Positions 37,928-47,722 of a stretch of DNA of 64,000 bases are shown here, in pieces. How positions within the stretch are numbered: position 1 is the stretch's first letter; each line of letters begins with the position of its first letter. The notes beneath the pieces were generated by a model, which saw only the letters and a program-made list of their open reading frames with translations, ran no database searches and was not told the origin of the DNA. Position numbers and translations under genes: made by a program. This stretch comes from Brucella pecoris. GTDB taxonomy: Bacteria; Pseudomonadota; Alphaproteobacteria; Rhizobiales; Rhizobiaceae. Location of the stretch: assembly GCF_006376675.1 (NCBI RefSeq), contig NZ_VEWK01000002.1, positions 372,001 to 436,000 of the forward strand, written 5' to 3'.

Positions 37928-39052
37928 ATGGCGGGCGAAGTTACAGCGCGCATCCTGACGGATTTCAGCGAGATCGGTCAGCTATGGACCTATGACTCGG
38001 CCATACATGGTGCGCCGCAATCGCTCGCATGGATCGATAATTGGCGCGCAATTGTCAATGCTGACAGTTTCGTGGTTGGGCTGTTTGACGGCGATGATCC
38101 AATCTTGGCTGTGCCGCTGGAAGTCGTCAGCCAGAACGGCGCGAAAATTGCGCGCTATCCCGGCGGGAGCCACGCCAATTGCAATTTCCCGTGGCTGTTG
38201 AAAGACCGTGGTGCAGACATCGAACGAAGCGCGACCCGGCAGATGATCGATGCAATCCGAAGAACACGACCCGATATCGATGCGCTCTCGCTGACACGTC
38301 AGCTTTCCGAACTGCAAGGCGCAGTCAATCCGCTGCTTGCTCTCGCAAAAGCGCCTAATCCAAATCCGGTTCTCGCTGCTTCGCTCGATGGCGGCTTCGA
38401 TGCCGTGCTTGGTCGCGGCAATCGCAAGCGCAAACTGAAAAAGCATCGCCAGCATAGTCGCCGATACGAAGAATGCGGTGGCTGGAGAATTGCTAGCCCT
38501 CAGAACCATGCGGAATCGGACACGGTTCTCGATCTGTATTTTGCGATGAAGGCACAGCGCTTCCAGCAGATGGGCATCCGTGACCCTTTCGCCGACGAGA
38601 ATGTGCGCAATTTCTTCAAGGCATTCTTCGGCCAAGGCCTCGCGAAAAGTCAGGACGTGAGCGAACTCCGCTTTCTTGAAGTTGGCGGAACCATACGTTC
38701 GATCATCGGAAAGCTGCTCTGCGATTCAGGGCCGACCGTCGAATTTGGCGCAATCGCAGAAGACGAACTGATGACGGCAAGTCCGGGGGAGTTTCTCTTC
38801 TTCGAGGACATCAACCGCAGTTGTGACAACGGTCGTTCGATCTACAGTTTCGGTATTGGTGATGAGCCGTATAAGCGCGAATGGTGCGATATCGAGCGCA
38901 CGATCTATGACACGCTGGTGCCGCTTTCCGCCAAGGGGAGGCTTTTCACGGCGCTTCAATCAACCCGCAATGCGGTTGCCGGAAGTCTCAAGCGCAATCC
39001 GCGTCTTTGGGACATGGCCAAGGCTCTGCGCAGCAAGCTTGCAAAACGCTAG
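37928..39052 (+). CDS. GNAT-fold protein of the CelD/BcsL (Acetyltransf_6) type
   Basis: 374 residues from MAGEVTARILTDF; a TTG at 37910 and an ATG at 37916 are alternative starts and no ribosome-binding site clearly decides. It shows the CelD/FemAB-like two-part fold, with the basic stretch GRGNRKRKLKKHRQHSRRYE in the middle and EFLFFEDINRSCDNGRSIYS near the end. Such proteins often sit in exopolysaccharide or cellulose loci and are thought to acylate polysaccharide precursors. The exopolysaccharide genes start just downstream. Confidence 0.82.
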   Translation: MAGEVTARILTDFSEIGQLWTYDSAIHGAPQSLAWIDNWRAIVNADSFVVGLFDGDDPILAVPLEVVSQNGAKIARYPGGSHANCNFPWLLKDRGADIERSATRQMIDAIRRTRPDIDALSLTRQLSELQGAVNPLLALAKAPNPNPVLAASLDGGFDAVLGRGNRKRKLKKHRQHSRRYEECGGWRIASPQNHAESDTVLDLYFAMKAQRFQQMGIRDPFADENVRNFFKAFFGQGLAKSQDVSELRFLEVGGTIRSIIGKLLCDSGPTVEFGAIAEDELMTASPGEFLFFEDINRSCDNGRSIYSFGIGDEPYKREWCDIERTIYDTLVPLSAKGRLFTALQSTRNAVAGSLKRNPRLWDMAKALRSKLAKR

Positions 39053-39116
39053 AAGCCGTTAGCAATCTGATTCAGAAACGCAGACTAAGGCACTGTTCTT
39101 GAATCACAATTGACAA

Positions 39117-41309
39117 TCAGGCCGTTTCGTCCATCAGAATAATGACGTCTTCATAACCACCTTGATCAAGGTCCAGAGCGGCCAGCGCAACGCCTTTGTC
39201 ATCCGGATCAACGATACTCATCACGACGGAAGCAGGCCCATCGGCAATGCGTCGAATCTGCTCCGAAGATGACGGACCGCACTCCACCACAACGAAATCA
39301 TAAACCGTTTCCAGTGCGTCGAGGATGAGCGGCAACCGGTCGGCGGAGCGCATGGCGACTTCAGGATCGGCCTCGCCCAGCGGTACGACATGAGCCTGCG
39401 AGAACCGGTCACTGTGGATGACCTCGTTGAAGCGGCGCTCGCTGGTCAAAAGCTCAGTAATGCCAGGCAGATGCGTGCCGTCCAGCATGGCAAGGCCAAC
39501 AGTTCCCTGCGCGGTCATGTCCACGAGAATTGCGCGTTTGCCACGGTCGGCGAACTCTCGCAGCAGACGCACCGTTCCCGCCGATGCTTTATCGCCTTCG
39601 GGAGAGACGACCACGATGCGCTTCAACTTTCCACCGGCGAGCAGATCGGCAACAGCCTCCACACCATTGGGATTGCGCTGTCTCGTCTCGCGCTGCTTGA
39701 TCATTGGAAACTCCTCCACGGATTTCCTTATCTCGGAAACCGACGGCTTCGCTGCAAACGGCATAGTCCATGAACGACGTGGTGCCGCAATCGTTTCCTC
39801 GGAAACAGCATCAATACGTTCGGACATGGATGGCGGTATGGCAGCGGCTTCAACGGCGGCAGCAATAACCGGCATTTCGATTTCTTCGACTGCCGCAACC
39901 CTTTGGCCATCCGCCGCCACAAATGCACGCCCGCTGAACAATTCACGCAGGAGAACGAAAATCGACAGCAACAGCAGGCCAGCCGCAAAGGTCGAACCGA
40001 CAATCGGCAATATCATCGGATAATAAGGTACTGCGGGTGCTTCGGGGGATGAAAAAACCCGGGCATCGACCGGCACATAATTACGGTCGGTGCGCGATGC
40101 GGCTTCGCGATAGCGTGTCAGATAGGTTTCCAGAAGCTGGCGCTGCGCCGTCGCCTCCCGCTCCAGTGCACGCAACTCCACTTCCTGATCGCCCGCCTGC
40201 GCCGCCTGGGCCTTCACGCGGTTGAGCTCGCGATTGAGTTCGTCCTCGCGAAGCTTTGCCGCGGAGACTTCATTGTCCAGGCTTGCAACGAGCTTGCGGC
40301 CTTCCAACCTGATCTGCTGGTCGAGATCGGCAAGCTGCGAGCGTAACGCCTTTATGCGCGGATGACCGTCCAGAAGCGTCGTCGAAAGGTCCGCAATCTG
40401 GGCGTTGAGCTGGATGCGTCTTTCGGCAAGACGCTGCATCATGCCGGACGCAATGACATCCGGCAGCGTGTCGATGGAAGCACCCGAGGCGAGCGCTTTA
40501 CGAATGCTTTCCGCTTTGGCTTCCGCCGAAGCACGGCTGGTGCGAACCCGCGTAAGTTCGGTGGAAACTTCCGAGAGCTGCTGTGTCGCAATCGTGCTAT
40601 TGCTCTGTCCGGTCAGAAGCCCGCGCGAAGCACGGTAATCGGCAACCTTCTTTTCCGCATCGCGAACACGGTTGCGCAGGTCGTCAATTTCGGGAGCAAG
40701 CCAACCGGTGGCATCGTCGTTCGACTCCAGTTTCGCGGCCTGTTGAGACAGGATGTACTGACTGGCAAGCGCATTGGCGACGTTTTTAGCTGTCTCGGGA
40801 TTTGCCGACGTGTACTGCACCACGATGACGCGCGAAGCGGTCACAGCGAAAACCTGCATGTTCTTGCGCAGCTTCTGCAAAACGCGCTCTTCCGGGGTCA
40901 GTCGGGCGGGATCGGTTCGCATGCCGAGCATGATGAGAAGGCGGGTCCACGGCTTCACTTCCGTCGTCGTGAAGGCTTCATTGCCGGTCAGCTTGAGTTC
41001 GTCGGAAACTTTCTTGAGAAGATCGCCGGAGGAGAACACCTCGACCTGGCTCTTCACGCCTTCGGCGTCGAAGACAGGTCGCTCGGCTGCTGTCTCGCCA
41101 TTGGGACGGGTATAGATGGATTCGCGAGCCTCGATCATGATGCGGGCTTCGGCGCGATAATCCGGCGTCAGAAGAAGACAGATGGCCCATGCGAGTGCCG
41201 CCATGAGGAGCGCGCCGACGACAATGAACAGCCAATGACGGCGCAGGCTTGCAAACAGCGCACCGATATCAATATCTGCGTCCCTTGATAACGGATCGAC
41301 TTCTGCCAT
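39117..41309 (-). CDS. Polysaccharide co-polymerase (Wzz/Wzc family) with degenerate tyrosine-kinase-like domain
   Basis: 730 residues. A Wzz domain with first membrane helix (about 27-47), a long periplasmic coiled coil (about 190-400), a second helix (about 440-462) and a cytoplasmic domain (about 555-730). That last domain has the BY-kinase layout, but the Walker A position reads VVSPEGDKASAGTV instead of GEGKST, the A' box is ILVDMTAQG, and the C-terminus lacks a tyrosine cluster. It probably sets chain length and bridges polymerase and export channel without kinase activity. ATG at 41309 is preferred over the open frame to 41411. Confidence 0.88.
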   Translation of the reverse strand: MAEVDPLSRDADIDIGALFASLRRHWLFIVVGALLMAALAWAICLLLTPDYRAEARIMIEARESIYTRPNGETAAERPVFDAEGVKSQVEVFSSGDLLKKVSDELKLTGNEAFTTTEVKPWTRLLIMLGMRTDPARLTPEERVLQKLRKNMQVFAVTASRVIVVQYTSANPETAKNVANALASQYILSQQAAKLESNDDATGWLAPEIDDLRNRVRDAEKKVADYRASRGLLTGQSNSTIATQQLSEVSTELTRVRTSRASAEAKAESIRKALASGASIDTLPDVIASGMMQRLAERRIQLNAQIADLSTTLLDGHPRIKALRSQLADLDQQIRLEGRKLVASLDNEVSAAKLREDELNRELNRVKAQAAQAGDQEVELRALEREATAQRQLLETYLTRYREAASRTDRNYVPVDARVFSSPEAPAVPYYPMILPIVGSTFAAGLLLLSIFVLLRELFSGRAFVAADGQRVAAVEEIEMPVIAAAVEAAAIPPSMSERIDAVSEETIAAPRRSWTMPFAAKPSVSEIRKSVEEFPMIKQRETRQRNPNGVEAVADLLAGGKLKRIVVVSPEGDKASAGTVRLLREFADRGKRAILVDMTAQGTVGLAMLDGTHLPGITELLTSERRFNEVIHSDRFSQAHVVPLGEADPEVAMRSADRLPLILDALETVYDFVVVECGPSSSEQIRRIADGPASVVMSIVDPDDKGVALAALDLDQGGYEDVIILMDETA

Positions 41310-41610
41310 TCCCCATTCTCCATGGACTTCGCGAGTGCGCTTGCGCGCGTGATCGCTCTCGCCCGCGTGGGGTAATGCACCCCCGAATCTGGCCGGAAGG
41401 TAAAGGAACAAGGTAACCAGAGGGTTAAGCAGGATAAGTTCCCAATTGTCAGCGAGGCATAAAGATTTTGCGCCGAACCCTGTCTTCTTTACCAGCCATT
41501 AACCCTAATCAATCGATAACGCTTGCAACCGATATTCGTAATCGCGCTGTCAGTACCGCGTCGATTGCGTTCGTAAGAAATATTGCTTTTCGGAAGAACC
41601 GAGGCGGATG
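41310..41610. promoter_or_regulatory. Divergent promoter region of the exopolysaccharide locus
   Basis: 300 bp between the leftward co-polymerase gene and the rightward export gene. AGGGTTAA (41421-41428) and TTAACCCT (41499-41506) are inverted copies, a possible regulator or looping site. No gene is visible. Confidence 0.4.
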
Positions 41611-42201
41611 ATGACGGCGAAGACAATTCACAACAAGCGCAAAGGCCACGCTCTGCTCGTGGCACTCGGCCTTGCCGCCATGACGCTTTCCGCCTGTTCC
41701 AGCTATCGCCCTGCCCCGCCTGCTTTCCACGAGGCGCTGAACCAGCCTTACATGCTGGATGCTGGCGATCGCGTGCGCATTACCGTTTTCGAACAGCCGA
41801 GCCTCACCAACACCTATAGTGTCGATCAGGCCGGCTACATTGCCTTCCCGCTCGTCGGCAGTATTCCGGCGCGTGGCAAGACATCCAAGCAGCTCGAGGG
41901 CATCATCGCGTCCAAACTGCGCGGCGGTTATCTGCGCGATCCTGACGTCAGCGCGGAAATCGACCGCTACCGCCCGATCTTCGTAATGGGTGAAGTTGGC
42001 GCCGCTGGCCAGTATTCCTATGTTCCGGGCATGACCGCACAGAAAGCAATCGCCGCCGCTGGCGGCTTCAGCCCGCGCGCCAACCAGGAGAATGTCGATA
42101 TCACGCGCCAGTTCAACGGCAAGGTTCTGACCGGCCGCGTGCTGATTTCGGATCCTATCCTGCCGGGCGACACGATCTATGTGCGCGAACGTCTGTTTTG
42201 A
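41611..42201 (+). CDS. Polysaccharide export lipoprotein (Wza/ExoF type)
   Basis: 196 residues. A lipoprotein signal with lipobox LSAC (Cys about 30) precedes the Poly_export domain (MLDAGDRVRITVFEQPSLTN) and a SLBB domain (PIFVMGEVGAAGQYSYVPGM). It is much shorter than Wza (about 380), with one SLBB-like repeat, as in ExoF-type alphaproteobacterial proteins. ATGATG at 41608/41611; GAGG spacing favours the second. It would form or gate the outer-membrane or periplasmic export path. Confidence 0.9.
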   Translation: MTAKTIHNKRKGHALLVALGLAAMTLSACSSYRPAPPAFHEALNQPYMLDAGDRVRITVFEQPSLTNTYSVDQAGYIAFPLVGSIPARGKTSKQLEGIIASKLRGGYLRDPDVSAEIDRYRPIFVMGEVGAAGQYSYVPGMTAQKAIAAAGGFSPRANQENVDITRQFNGKVLTGRVLISDPILPGDTIYVRERLF

Positions 42202-42210
42202 TGGCGATTG

Positions 42211-43374
42211 ATGGCCGATGACACCAATGTCCCCCCACTGCGCATCGTCCACTGTTTTCGCGAACCGACCGGTGGGCTCTTCCGCCATGTTCGCGATCTC
42301 GTGGGCCTGCAAGCAGAAAAAGGCCATGCAGTCGGCATCGTCTGCGATGCAACAACCGGCGGCCCGCGTGAAGACGCACTTCTGGAAGAATTACGGCCAA
42401 AGCTCGCGCTCGGCCTCCATCGCATTGCCATGCAGCGCCACATCGGACTGGGCGATGCAGCAGCCGCACTCAAAGCATACCGCATCATCAAGAAATTGCG
42501 GCCGGACATATTGCACGGACATGGCGCCAAAGGTGGTGTCTATGCGCGATTATTCGGCTCAGTCTTACGGGTATTTAGGTCTCGCGTAGCCCGTATCTAT
42601 TCACCGCATGGCGGTAGCCTGCATTTCGACCGGAAGACGCGCCGTGGTGGCGCCGTCTTTCTGCTCGAGAGAATGCTGGCTCCGATGACCGACGCGGTGA
42701 TGTTCGTTTCCAACTTCGAAAAGCGTATCTATGAAGAAAAGGTAGGGCGGCCCTATGGCCTCCATGCCGTCGTATATAACGGTCTGGCGGAAGAAGAATT
42801 TATATCGGTCGCAGACGCGCCCGGTGCCAGTGACTTTCTCTTTGTCGGCACGATGCGTGAGTTAAAAGGACCGGACCTCCTGATCCGCGCCCTTGCCCGC
42901 TTGCGCGAACAGCATCAGCGCAATTTCACCGCAGCCATGGTGGGAGACGGTGCGGAAAAGCCCGATTTCATTGCTCTCGCTGACGAACTTGGCGTTTCCG
43001 GGCAAGTCCGCTTTTTGCCCGGAATGGCGGCGCGAGAAGCTTTCGGTTTGGGACGGATAATGGTGGTTCCGTCGCGCGCCGAAGCATTTCCCTATATCGT
43101 GCTGGAAGCGCTCGCAGCCGGAAAGCCGGTCATCGCCAGCAATGTCGGCGGCATTCCTGAAGTGTTCGGACCTCGTTCCCCGGCATTGGTGGAACCCGAG
43201 GTCGAGGCACTGGCAAACAAGATGCTGGGCGCTGCGGATGATCTCCTAACATTTCACGCCGCAATGCCCGATGTAATCCGGCTGCATGAGCGTTTCAGCC
43301 TTCCATCCATGGCGCACTCGATCGAAACCATTTATTTCGAGGCGCATCCGGATCGGGCAGTACCGGAAGACTGA
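42211..43374 (+). CDS. Glycosyltransferase family 4 protein
   Basis: 387 residues, GT-B fold. The N-terminal acceptor half has EPTGGLFRHVRDLVGLQAEK and ILHGHGAKGGVYARL; the C-terminal donor half has LFVGTMRELKGPDLLIRALA, VVPSRAEAFPYIVLEALAAG and the EX7E site. It adds a sugar to a lipid-linked or polymer acceptor in the exopolysaccharide locus. The ATG at 42211 follows a TTG in frame; the gene starts 10 nt after the export gene. Confidence 0.93.
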   Translation: MADDTNVPPLRIVHCFREPTGGLFRHVRDLVGLQAEKGHAVGIVCDATTGGPREDALLEELRPKLALGLHRIAMQRHIGLGDAAAALKAYRIIKKLRPDILHGHGAKGGVYARLFGSVLRVFRSRVARIYSPHGGSLHFDRKTRRGGAVFLLERMLAPMTDAVMFVSNFEKRIYEEKVGRPYGLHAVVYNGLAEEEFISVADAPGASDFLFVGTMRELKGPDLLIRALARLREQHQRNFTAAMVGDGAEKPDFIALADELGVSGQVRFLPGMAAREAFGLGRIMVVPSRAEAFPYIVLEALAAGKPVIASNVGGIPEVFGPRSPALVEPEVEALANKMLGAADDLLTFHAAMPDVIRLHERFSLPSMAHSIETIYFEAHPDRAVPED

Positions 43375-43392
43375 CCGCTACCGCCCTTCCCA

Positions 43393-44124
43393 TCAACCCG
43401 CCATTGCAGCAAAGGGTTCGGATGCGGATATAGCCCTGTCGAACTGTGACCGAAATCCGCCTCGCGCCGCAAAATAGATATAGTGGAACGCATCGGCACG
43501 CCCGCCGATGAGCGAAATATCCTCGCGCTGCCATTGCCAGGGCAGCATATCGAGCTTGTCTTCAAACGGGTCCGATATGGTGGCCGACCAGAAAGCAGCA
43601 ATGCCATTCGGCTTGAGCGCCCTTTTCACAAGCCTCAGACCGCCATCTTCATAGATGGCTCCATTGGCCGCGCGGACGGTAAAATCCGGCCCGTTATCCG
43701 TATCCATCAATATGGTATCGTATCGGCCCGGCTCTGCGCGAAGAACATCCATAACGTCTGCAACCCGAACATCGACACGCGGATCATTCAACGGATGGTC
43801 GGCAAGATGACCGATATGGGTCCGGTTCCAGTCCACGATTTCCGGGACAAGCTCGCAAACCGTCACCCTGGCATCAGATCCGAGCAAATCGAGTGCTGCC
43901 CGAAGCGTGAAGCCCATGCCAAGCCCGCCGATAAGCATATGAGACACCTGCCGACCGTGAAGACGCAGCGATCTTTCGGCCAGTACCGTCTCGGACTGGA
44001 AATTGACGTTGGACATCAATTCCAGGCCGTTGTAGCGAATTTCGTAGATATGGTCGCGTTTTCGCAACAGAATTTCATCGCCGGCAAGATTGCCCGCTCT
44101 AGCCAGTTCGGCCCAAATAGTCAT
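43393..44124 (-). CDS. Spermidine synthase-like SAM-dependent methyltransferase fold protein
   Basis: 243 residues. The class I fold is shown by MLIGGLGMGFTLRAALDLLG (SAM loop), VTVCELVPEIVDWNR, RVADVMDVLRAEPGRYDTIL and DTDNGPD. The region between resembles spermidine synthases, but the polyamine-site aspartate pattern is only partly seen. Likely a methyl- or aminopropyl-transferase of unknown substrate. ATG at 44124 follows AGGG. Confidence 0.78.
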   Translation of the reverse strand: MTIWAELARAGNLAGDEILLRKRDHIYEIRYNGLELMSNVNFQSETVLAERSLRLHGRQVSHMLIGGLGMGFTLRAALDLLGSDARVTVCELVPEIVDWNRTHIGHLADHPLNDPRVDVRVADVMDVLRAEPGRYDTILMDTDNGPDFTVRAANGAIYEDGGLRLVKRALKPNGIAAFWSATISDPFEDKLDMLPWQWQREDISLIGGRADAFHYIYFAARGGFRSQFDRAISASEPFAAMAG

Positions 44125-44852
44125 GATCAACCCTAAAGCACCCTCCAAAGCGGCTGAAACCAGTTCGGATAAAGTGCATTAAAACAAACAGTTAATGCGA
44201 CCTTGCAGGGTCGCAGCTTGAATTGCTCTCATCAGGATTTTTTGGGTCGCTGTGCGGTCAGGCGCGCAGCAACCCCATGACATCGTCCGATCTGGTGCCG
44301 ATCAGAAGTGGAAAGAGAGCCGGTCTGTTGGCGGCAATATGTGCCGAACAGTCCAACGGCGAAATGCCGCTTGCAGCTTTATCTTCCAACGGTTTCATAT
44401 TGTCGTCCTAGGCAATATAGTCAGACAAGGCAAGCCTCGTGTCGGTTTGCCTTGCGACAACTGGCGCATATTGGTTCCCGCCGCCAATGCTGTAACAGTA
44501 TGGGCAGGAACCATATTATTTTAGCTGTCACTAACAATAACGACTTTCAGCCGGGTGTTTACTAGTGGATTGAATTTGACGTTTGAATCCCGACCAACTG
44601 AAACGCTGTTTCAAACGCCAAATTCGAAAAATCCACTAGATTCATAAATCTTGCTAGTGGTCTTTTTGATTCCGACATTTGTCCGACGCCAGTAACCGAG
44701 GGATGCAAATGTCGGAATCAGACCACTAGGTATTCGCCAGATGTTTAATTGAGTGTTTACCTAAGTCAAAAGCTTGTCATGCTGCGTTTATATTCTGCTT
44801 AGGACTCTCGGTCTAATTACTACGCTGTCATTTTACGATCAGGGGCAATGTT
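44125..44852. other. 728-bp intergenic region with repeats and hairpins
   Basis: No convincing gene. It holds two hairpins: CAAGGCAA/TTGCCTTG (44426-44454), and an imperfect pair CATATTGGTTCCCGCC / GGGCAGGAACCATAT (about 44467-44516). Downstream is copy B of the composite repeat (44562-44729). The rest should contain the promoter of the glycosyl-phosphotransferase gene. Confidence 0.6.
44562..44729 (-). repeat. Composite palindromic repeat, copy B (Bru-RS-like)
   Basis: Inverse copy of 5949-6113. Module 1 (44563-44640) runs CTAGTGGATTGAATTTGA to AAAATCCACTAG; module 2 (44654-44729) runs CTAGTGGTCTTTTTGATTCC to GGAATCAGACCACTAG; a 14-bp linker joins them. The modules are palindromic, and the linker corresponds to that of copy A. 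Confidence 0.75.
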
Positions 44853-46403
44853 GTGCGAGATAACAATGGGCTTTCTCCATTTGGCCGCAAAGCCATGGAA
44901 GCCAACGGCAAACAGGATTCCGGACAAGACTCCAAGCCACGAGGCCCGGTGAAACTCAGTCCGCTGGCCCGCCAGATGGCCGAGCAATATCAGCGCGACA
45001 CGTTTTCGCCGCTGATGTTGAGCGGCGTCATGCGCATGGTAGAGTTCGGCCTCGTCTTCTTCTCCGGCATTCTGAGCTTCCTGCTTTACGTCGGCATTCG
45101 CACGCACCTTATCTTCTATTATCCGCTTATCATGGTCGTCGGCGGCGCGCTTTTCGTCCTGCTGATGGAAATCAATGACGGCTATCAAATCAACGTTTTG
45201 CGCAGTCCCGGGCGCTATCTGCGGCGGCTTTTCATCAGTTGGGCTGCTGTGCTCGGCACCCTTGCCATTGCCGGCTTCCTGATGAAGGCGTCTTCCGATT
45301 TCTCACGCGGCTGGTTCCTTTATTGGGCGCTCAGCGCCTGCGTGATGCTTTTGCTCTCACGCATTTTCATCGCCTGGAAAATCAAGCGCTGGGCACGCAA
45401 CGGTACCATGGAACGTCGCGCCGTCATCGTCGGCGGCGGCCCCAATGCAGAAACGCTGATCCGTTCGCTGGAACAGCAGCCCGACAATGATATTCGCATC
45501 TGCGGAATCTTTGACGACCGCGACGACAAGCGTTCGCCGCCCATTGTCGCGGGTTACCCGAAACTCGGCAACATCAACGAATTGATTGAGTTCGCGCGCA
45601 TCGCTCACATCGATATGCTGATCGTGTCTCTGCCGATCAGCGCCGAGGCGCGTGTGCTGGCTCTGCTGAAGAAGCTATGGGTTCTTCCGGTGGACATTCG
45701 CCTGTCAGCGCTCAACAATCACCTGCGCTTCCGCCCACGTTCCTACTCCTATGTCGGCGCGGTGCCGATGCTGGATATTTTCGACAAGCCGATCAACGAC
45801 TGGGATTCCGTCGTCAAACGTGTCTTCGACGTCGTCTTCAGCGTTCTGGGCATCGTTCTTCTGTCGCCGATCATGCTGGGCACAGCGATCGCCATCAAGC
45901 TGGATAGCAAGGGCCCGGTGATCTTCAAGCAGAAGCGACATGGCTTCAACAATGAAGTCATCAATGTCTGGAAGTTCCGGTCGATGTATACTGAAATGTG
46001 CGATCCGACGGCCAAACAGGCTGTCACCAAGGACGATCCTCGCGTAACGCGTGTCGGGCGTTTCATTCGCAAAGCTTCCATCGATGAGCTGCCACAGTTC
46101 TTCAACGTCCTCGCAGGCTCCCTGTCGCTCGTCGGCCCGCGTCCGCATGCAGTCGCAGCCCATTCGCATAACGTACTCTACAATGAGGTGGTCGACGGCT
46201 ATTTCGCACGTCACCGCGTAAAGCCCGGCGTCACCGGCTGGGCACAGATCAATGGCTGGCGCGGCGAAATAGACAATGAAAACAAAATCCGTATGCGCAC
46301 GGAGTTCGATCTCTACTATATCGAAAACTGGTCGCTCTGGCTTGATCTCAAGATCCTGTTCCTGACACCGATACGGCTTCTCAACACGGAAAACGCCTAT
46401 TGA
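44853..46403 (+). CDS. Undecaprenyl-phosphate glucose phosphotransferase (WbaP/PssY-type)
   Basis: 516 residues. Four N-terminal membrane helices, a CoA-binding-like domain (RRAVIVGGGPNAETLIRSLE) and the C-terminal bacterial sugar transferase domain (VFDVVFSVLGIVLLSPIMLG, KVWKFRSM-like NVWKFRSMYTEM, SIDELPQFFNVLAGSLSLVG, GPRPHA, KPGVTGWAQINGWRGE). It starts polymer synthesis by placing a sugar phosphate on undecaprenyl phosphate. GTG start, AGGGG 8 nt before; ATG at 44895 is an alternative. Confidence 0.94.
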   Translation: MRDNNGLSPFGRKAMEANGKQDSGQDSKPRGPVKLSPLARQMAEQYQRDTFSPLMLSGVMRMVEFGLVFFSGILSFLLYVGIRTHLIFYYPLIMVVGGALFVLLMEINDGYQINVLRSPGRYLRRLFISWAAVLGTLAIAGFLMKASSDFSRGWFLYWALSACVMLLLSRIFIAWKIKRWARNGTMERRAVIVGGGPNAETLIRSLEQQPDNDIRICGIFDDRDDKRSPPIVAGYPKLGNINELIEFARIAHIDMLIVSLPISAEARVLALLKKLWVLPVDIRLSALNNHLRFRPRSYSYVGAVPMLDIFDKPINDWDSVVKRVFDVVFSVLGIVLLSPIMLGTAIAIKLDSKGPVIFKQKRHGFNNEVINVWKFRSMYTEMCDPTAKQAVTKDDPRVTRVGRFIRKASIDELPQFFNVLAGSLSLVGPRPHAVAAHSHNVLYNEVVDGYFARHRVKPGVTGWAQINGWRGEIDNENKIRMRTEFDLYYIENWSLWLDLKILFLTPIRLLNTENAY

Positions 46404-47722
46404 TCAGCGTGGCGGAAAGGTTTGACGGCAGTCCGCGTCCAGCCATGATGCCGCCGGTGGATGTGGCGCGCAAACGCGCGCTCAACCGTCTCATTGCCAA
46501 TACCGCAATTGGCATCGGCGTATTTCTGCTCGGCTTTGTGATGAGCGAGCCTGCGCCCTATGAACTTTATATGGTCGGCCTGATCGCGCTGGCACTGCTG
46601 TTCGGACTGCGATTGACCCGCACGAGCCTTGTGCTGCTGGCCCTCTTCGCCGCATTCAATTTCGGCGGCATGATTTCGGTCATGCAGATGGCGGACGTCA
46701 AAAAGGCCCCGCTCTATATCGCCGTTTCACTCTTTCTGGCTTTCACATCGGTGTTCTTCGCCGCTGCCATAGAAGGTGATTACAGGCGTCTCAGAACCAT
46801 CTTCAACGCCTATCTTCTTGTCGGCGTGCTTTCTTCCGTGCTCGGCATTGCAGGCTATCTCGGCCTCTTTCCCGGTGCCGAAATCTTCACACGCTATGGG
46901 CGGGCGCAAGGCGCATTTCAGGACCCCAATGTCTACGGACCCTTCCTGATACTACCCTTGACCTGGACGCTTTATCGCGTCATGCGCGGCGGTGTGCGCG
47001 ATGCACTTGTCTATCTGCCTTTCTGCTGCCTGCTCATGCTTGGGGTTCTGGTGTCATTCTCGCGCGCTGCGTGGGCGATGGTTCCCCTCTCCTTCGCCAT
47101 TCTGTTCGGCGTGCTCTTTCTGCAAAGCAACAACAATCGTTTTCGCCTTCGACTGATCGCAATCGGCCTGCTCGCCGTTGTAACGATTATTCTCGCGATC
47201 CTGATTATTCTGCAAATTCCCGGCGTCGGCGATTTCTTCCGGGAGCGCGCACGCCTCGAACAAAGTTATGACAGTGCAAGGCTTGGACGTTTCGCGCGGC
47301 ATTGGCTTGGAATGATCCTCGCCACCCAGCATCCACTCGGCATCGGTCCACTCGAATTTGGGCCTATGTTCGGCGAGGATACGCACAATATCTGGCTCAA
47401 AGCCGTTCTCGACTATGGCTGGATCGGTTTCATAGCCTTCCTGACGCTGACATTTCTGACGCTCGGGATCGGTTTCAAGCTTCTGTTTCGCAATCGCCCG
47501 TGGCAGCCATATCTCCTGGTCGCTTACGCGACTTATCTCGGTCATGTCCTGATCGGCAACGTCATCGACACCGATCACTGGCGTCACTTTTATCTTCTTT
47601 TCGGGATCATCTGGGGTTGTGCAGGGCTGGAATACAGGTATCAGCTTTCACCCAAACTCAGAGACCAGCCAGGAGGGCAGCGTCTTGCAATTCGTGATAT
47701 ACGCCGCAGCAGCCCTCTTTGA
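46400..47722 (+). CDS. O-antigen ligase/polymerase family membrane protein (Wzy-like)
   Basis: 440 residues with about ten membrane helices and the Wzy_C loop ([52 protein letters not shown]). It would polymerise the repeat units made by the upstream genes. The TTG at 46400 overlaps the previous stop; a GTG at 46409 is an alternative. ynfA starts inside its last 38 nt. Confidence 0.88.
   Translation: MISVAERFDGSPRPAMMPPVDVARKRALNRLIANTAIGIGVFLLGFVMSEPAPYELYMVGLIALALLFGLRLTRTSLVLLALFAAFNFGGMISVMQMADVKKAPLYIAVSLFLAFTSVFFAAAIEGDYRRLRTIFNAYLLVGVLSSVLGIAGYLGLFPGAEIFTRYGRAQGAFQDPNVYGPFLILPLTWTLYRVMRGGVRDALVYLPFCCLLMLGVLVSFSRAAWAMVPLSFAILFGVLFLQSNNNRFRLRLIAIGLLAVVTIILAILIILQIPGVGDFFRERARLEQSYDSARLGRFARHWLGMILATQHPLGIGPLEFGPMFGEDTHNIWLKAVLDYGWIGFIAFLTLTFLTLGIGFKLLFRNRPWQPYLLVAYATYLGHVLIGNVIDTDHWRHFYLLFGIIWGCAGLEYRYQLSPKLRDQPGGQRLAIRDIRRSSPL

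Noticed and set aside
44223..44411. Small open frame of 62 codons in the 728-bp gap
   Set aside because: No family resemblance, no good ribosome-binding site, unremarkable composition.
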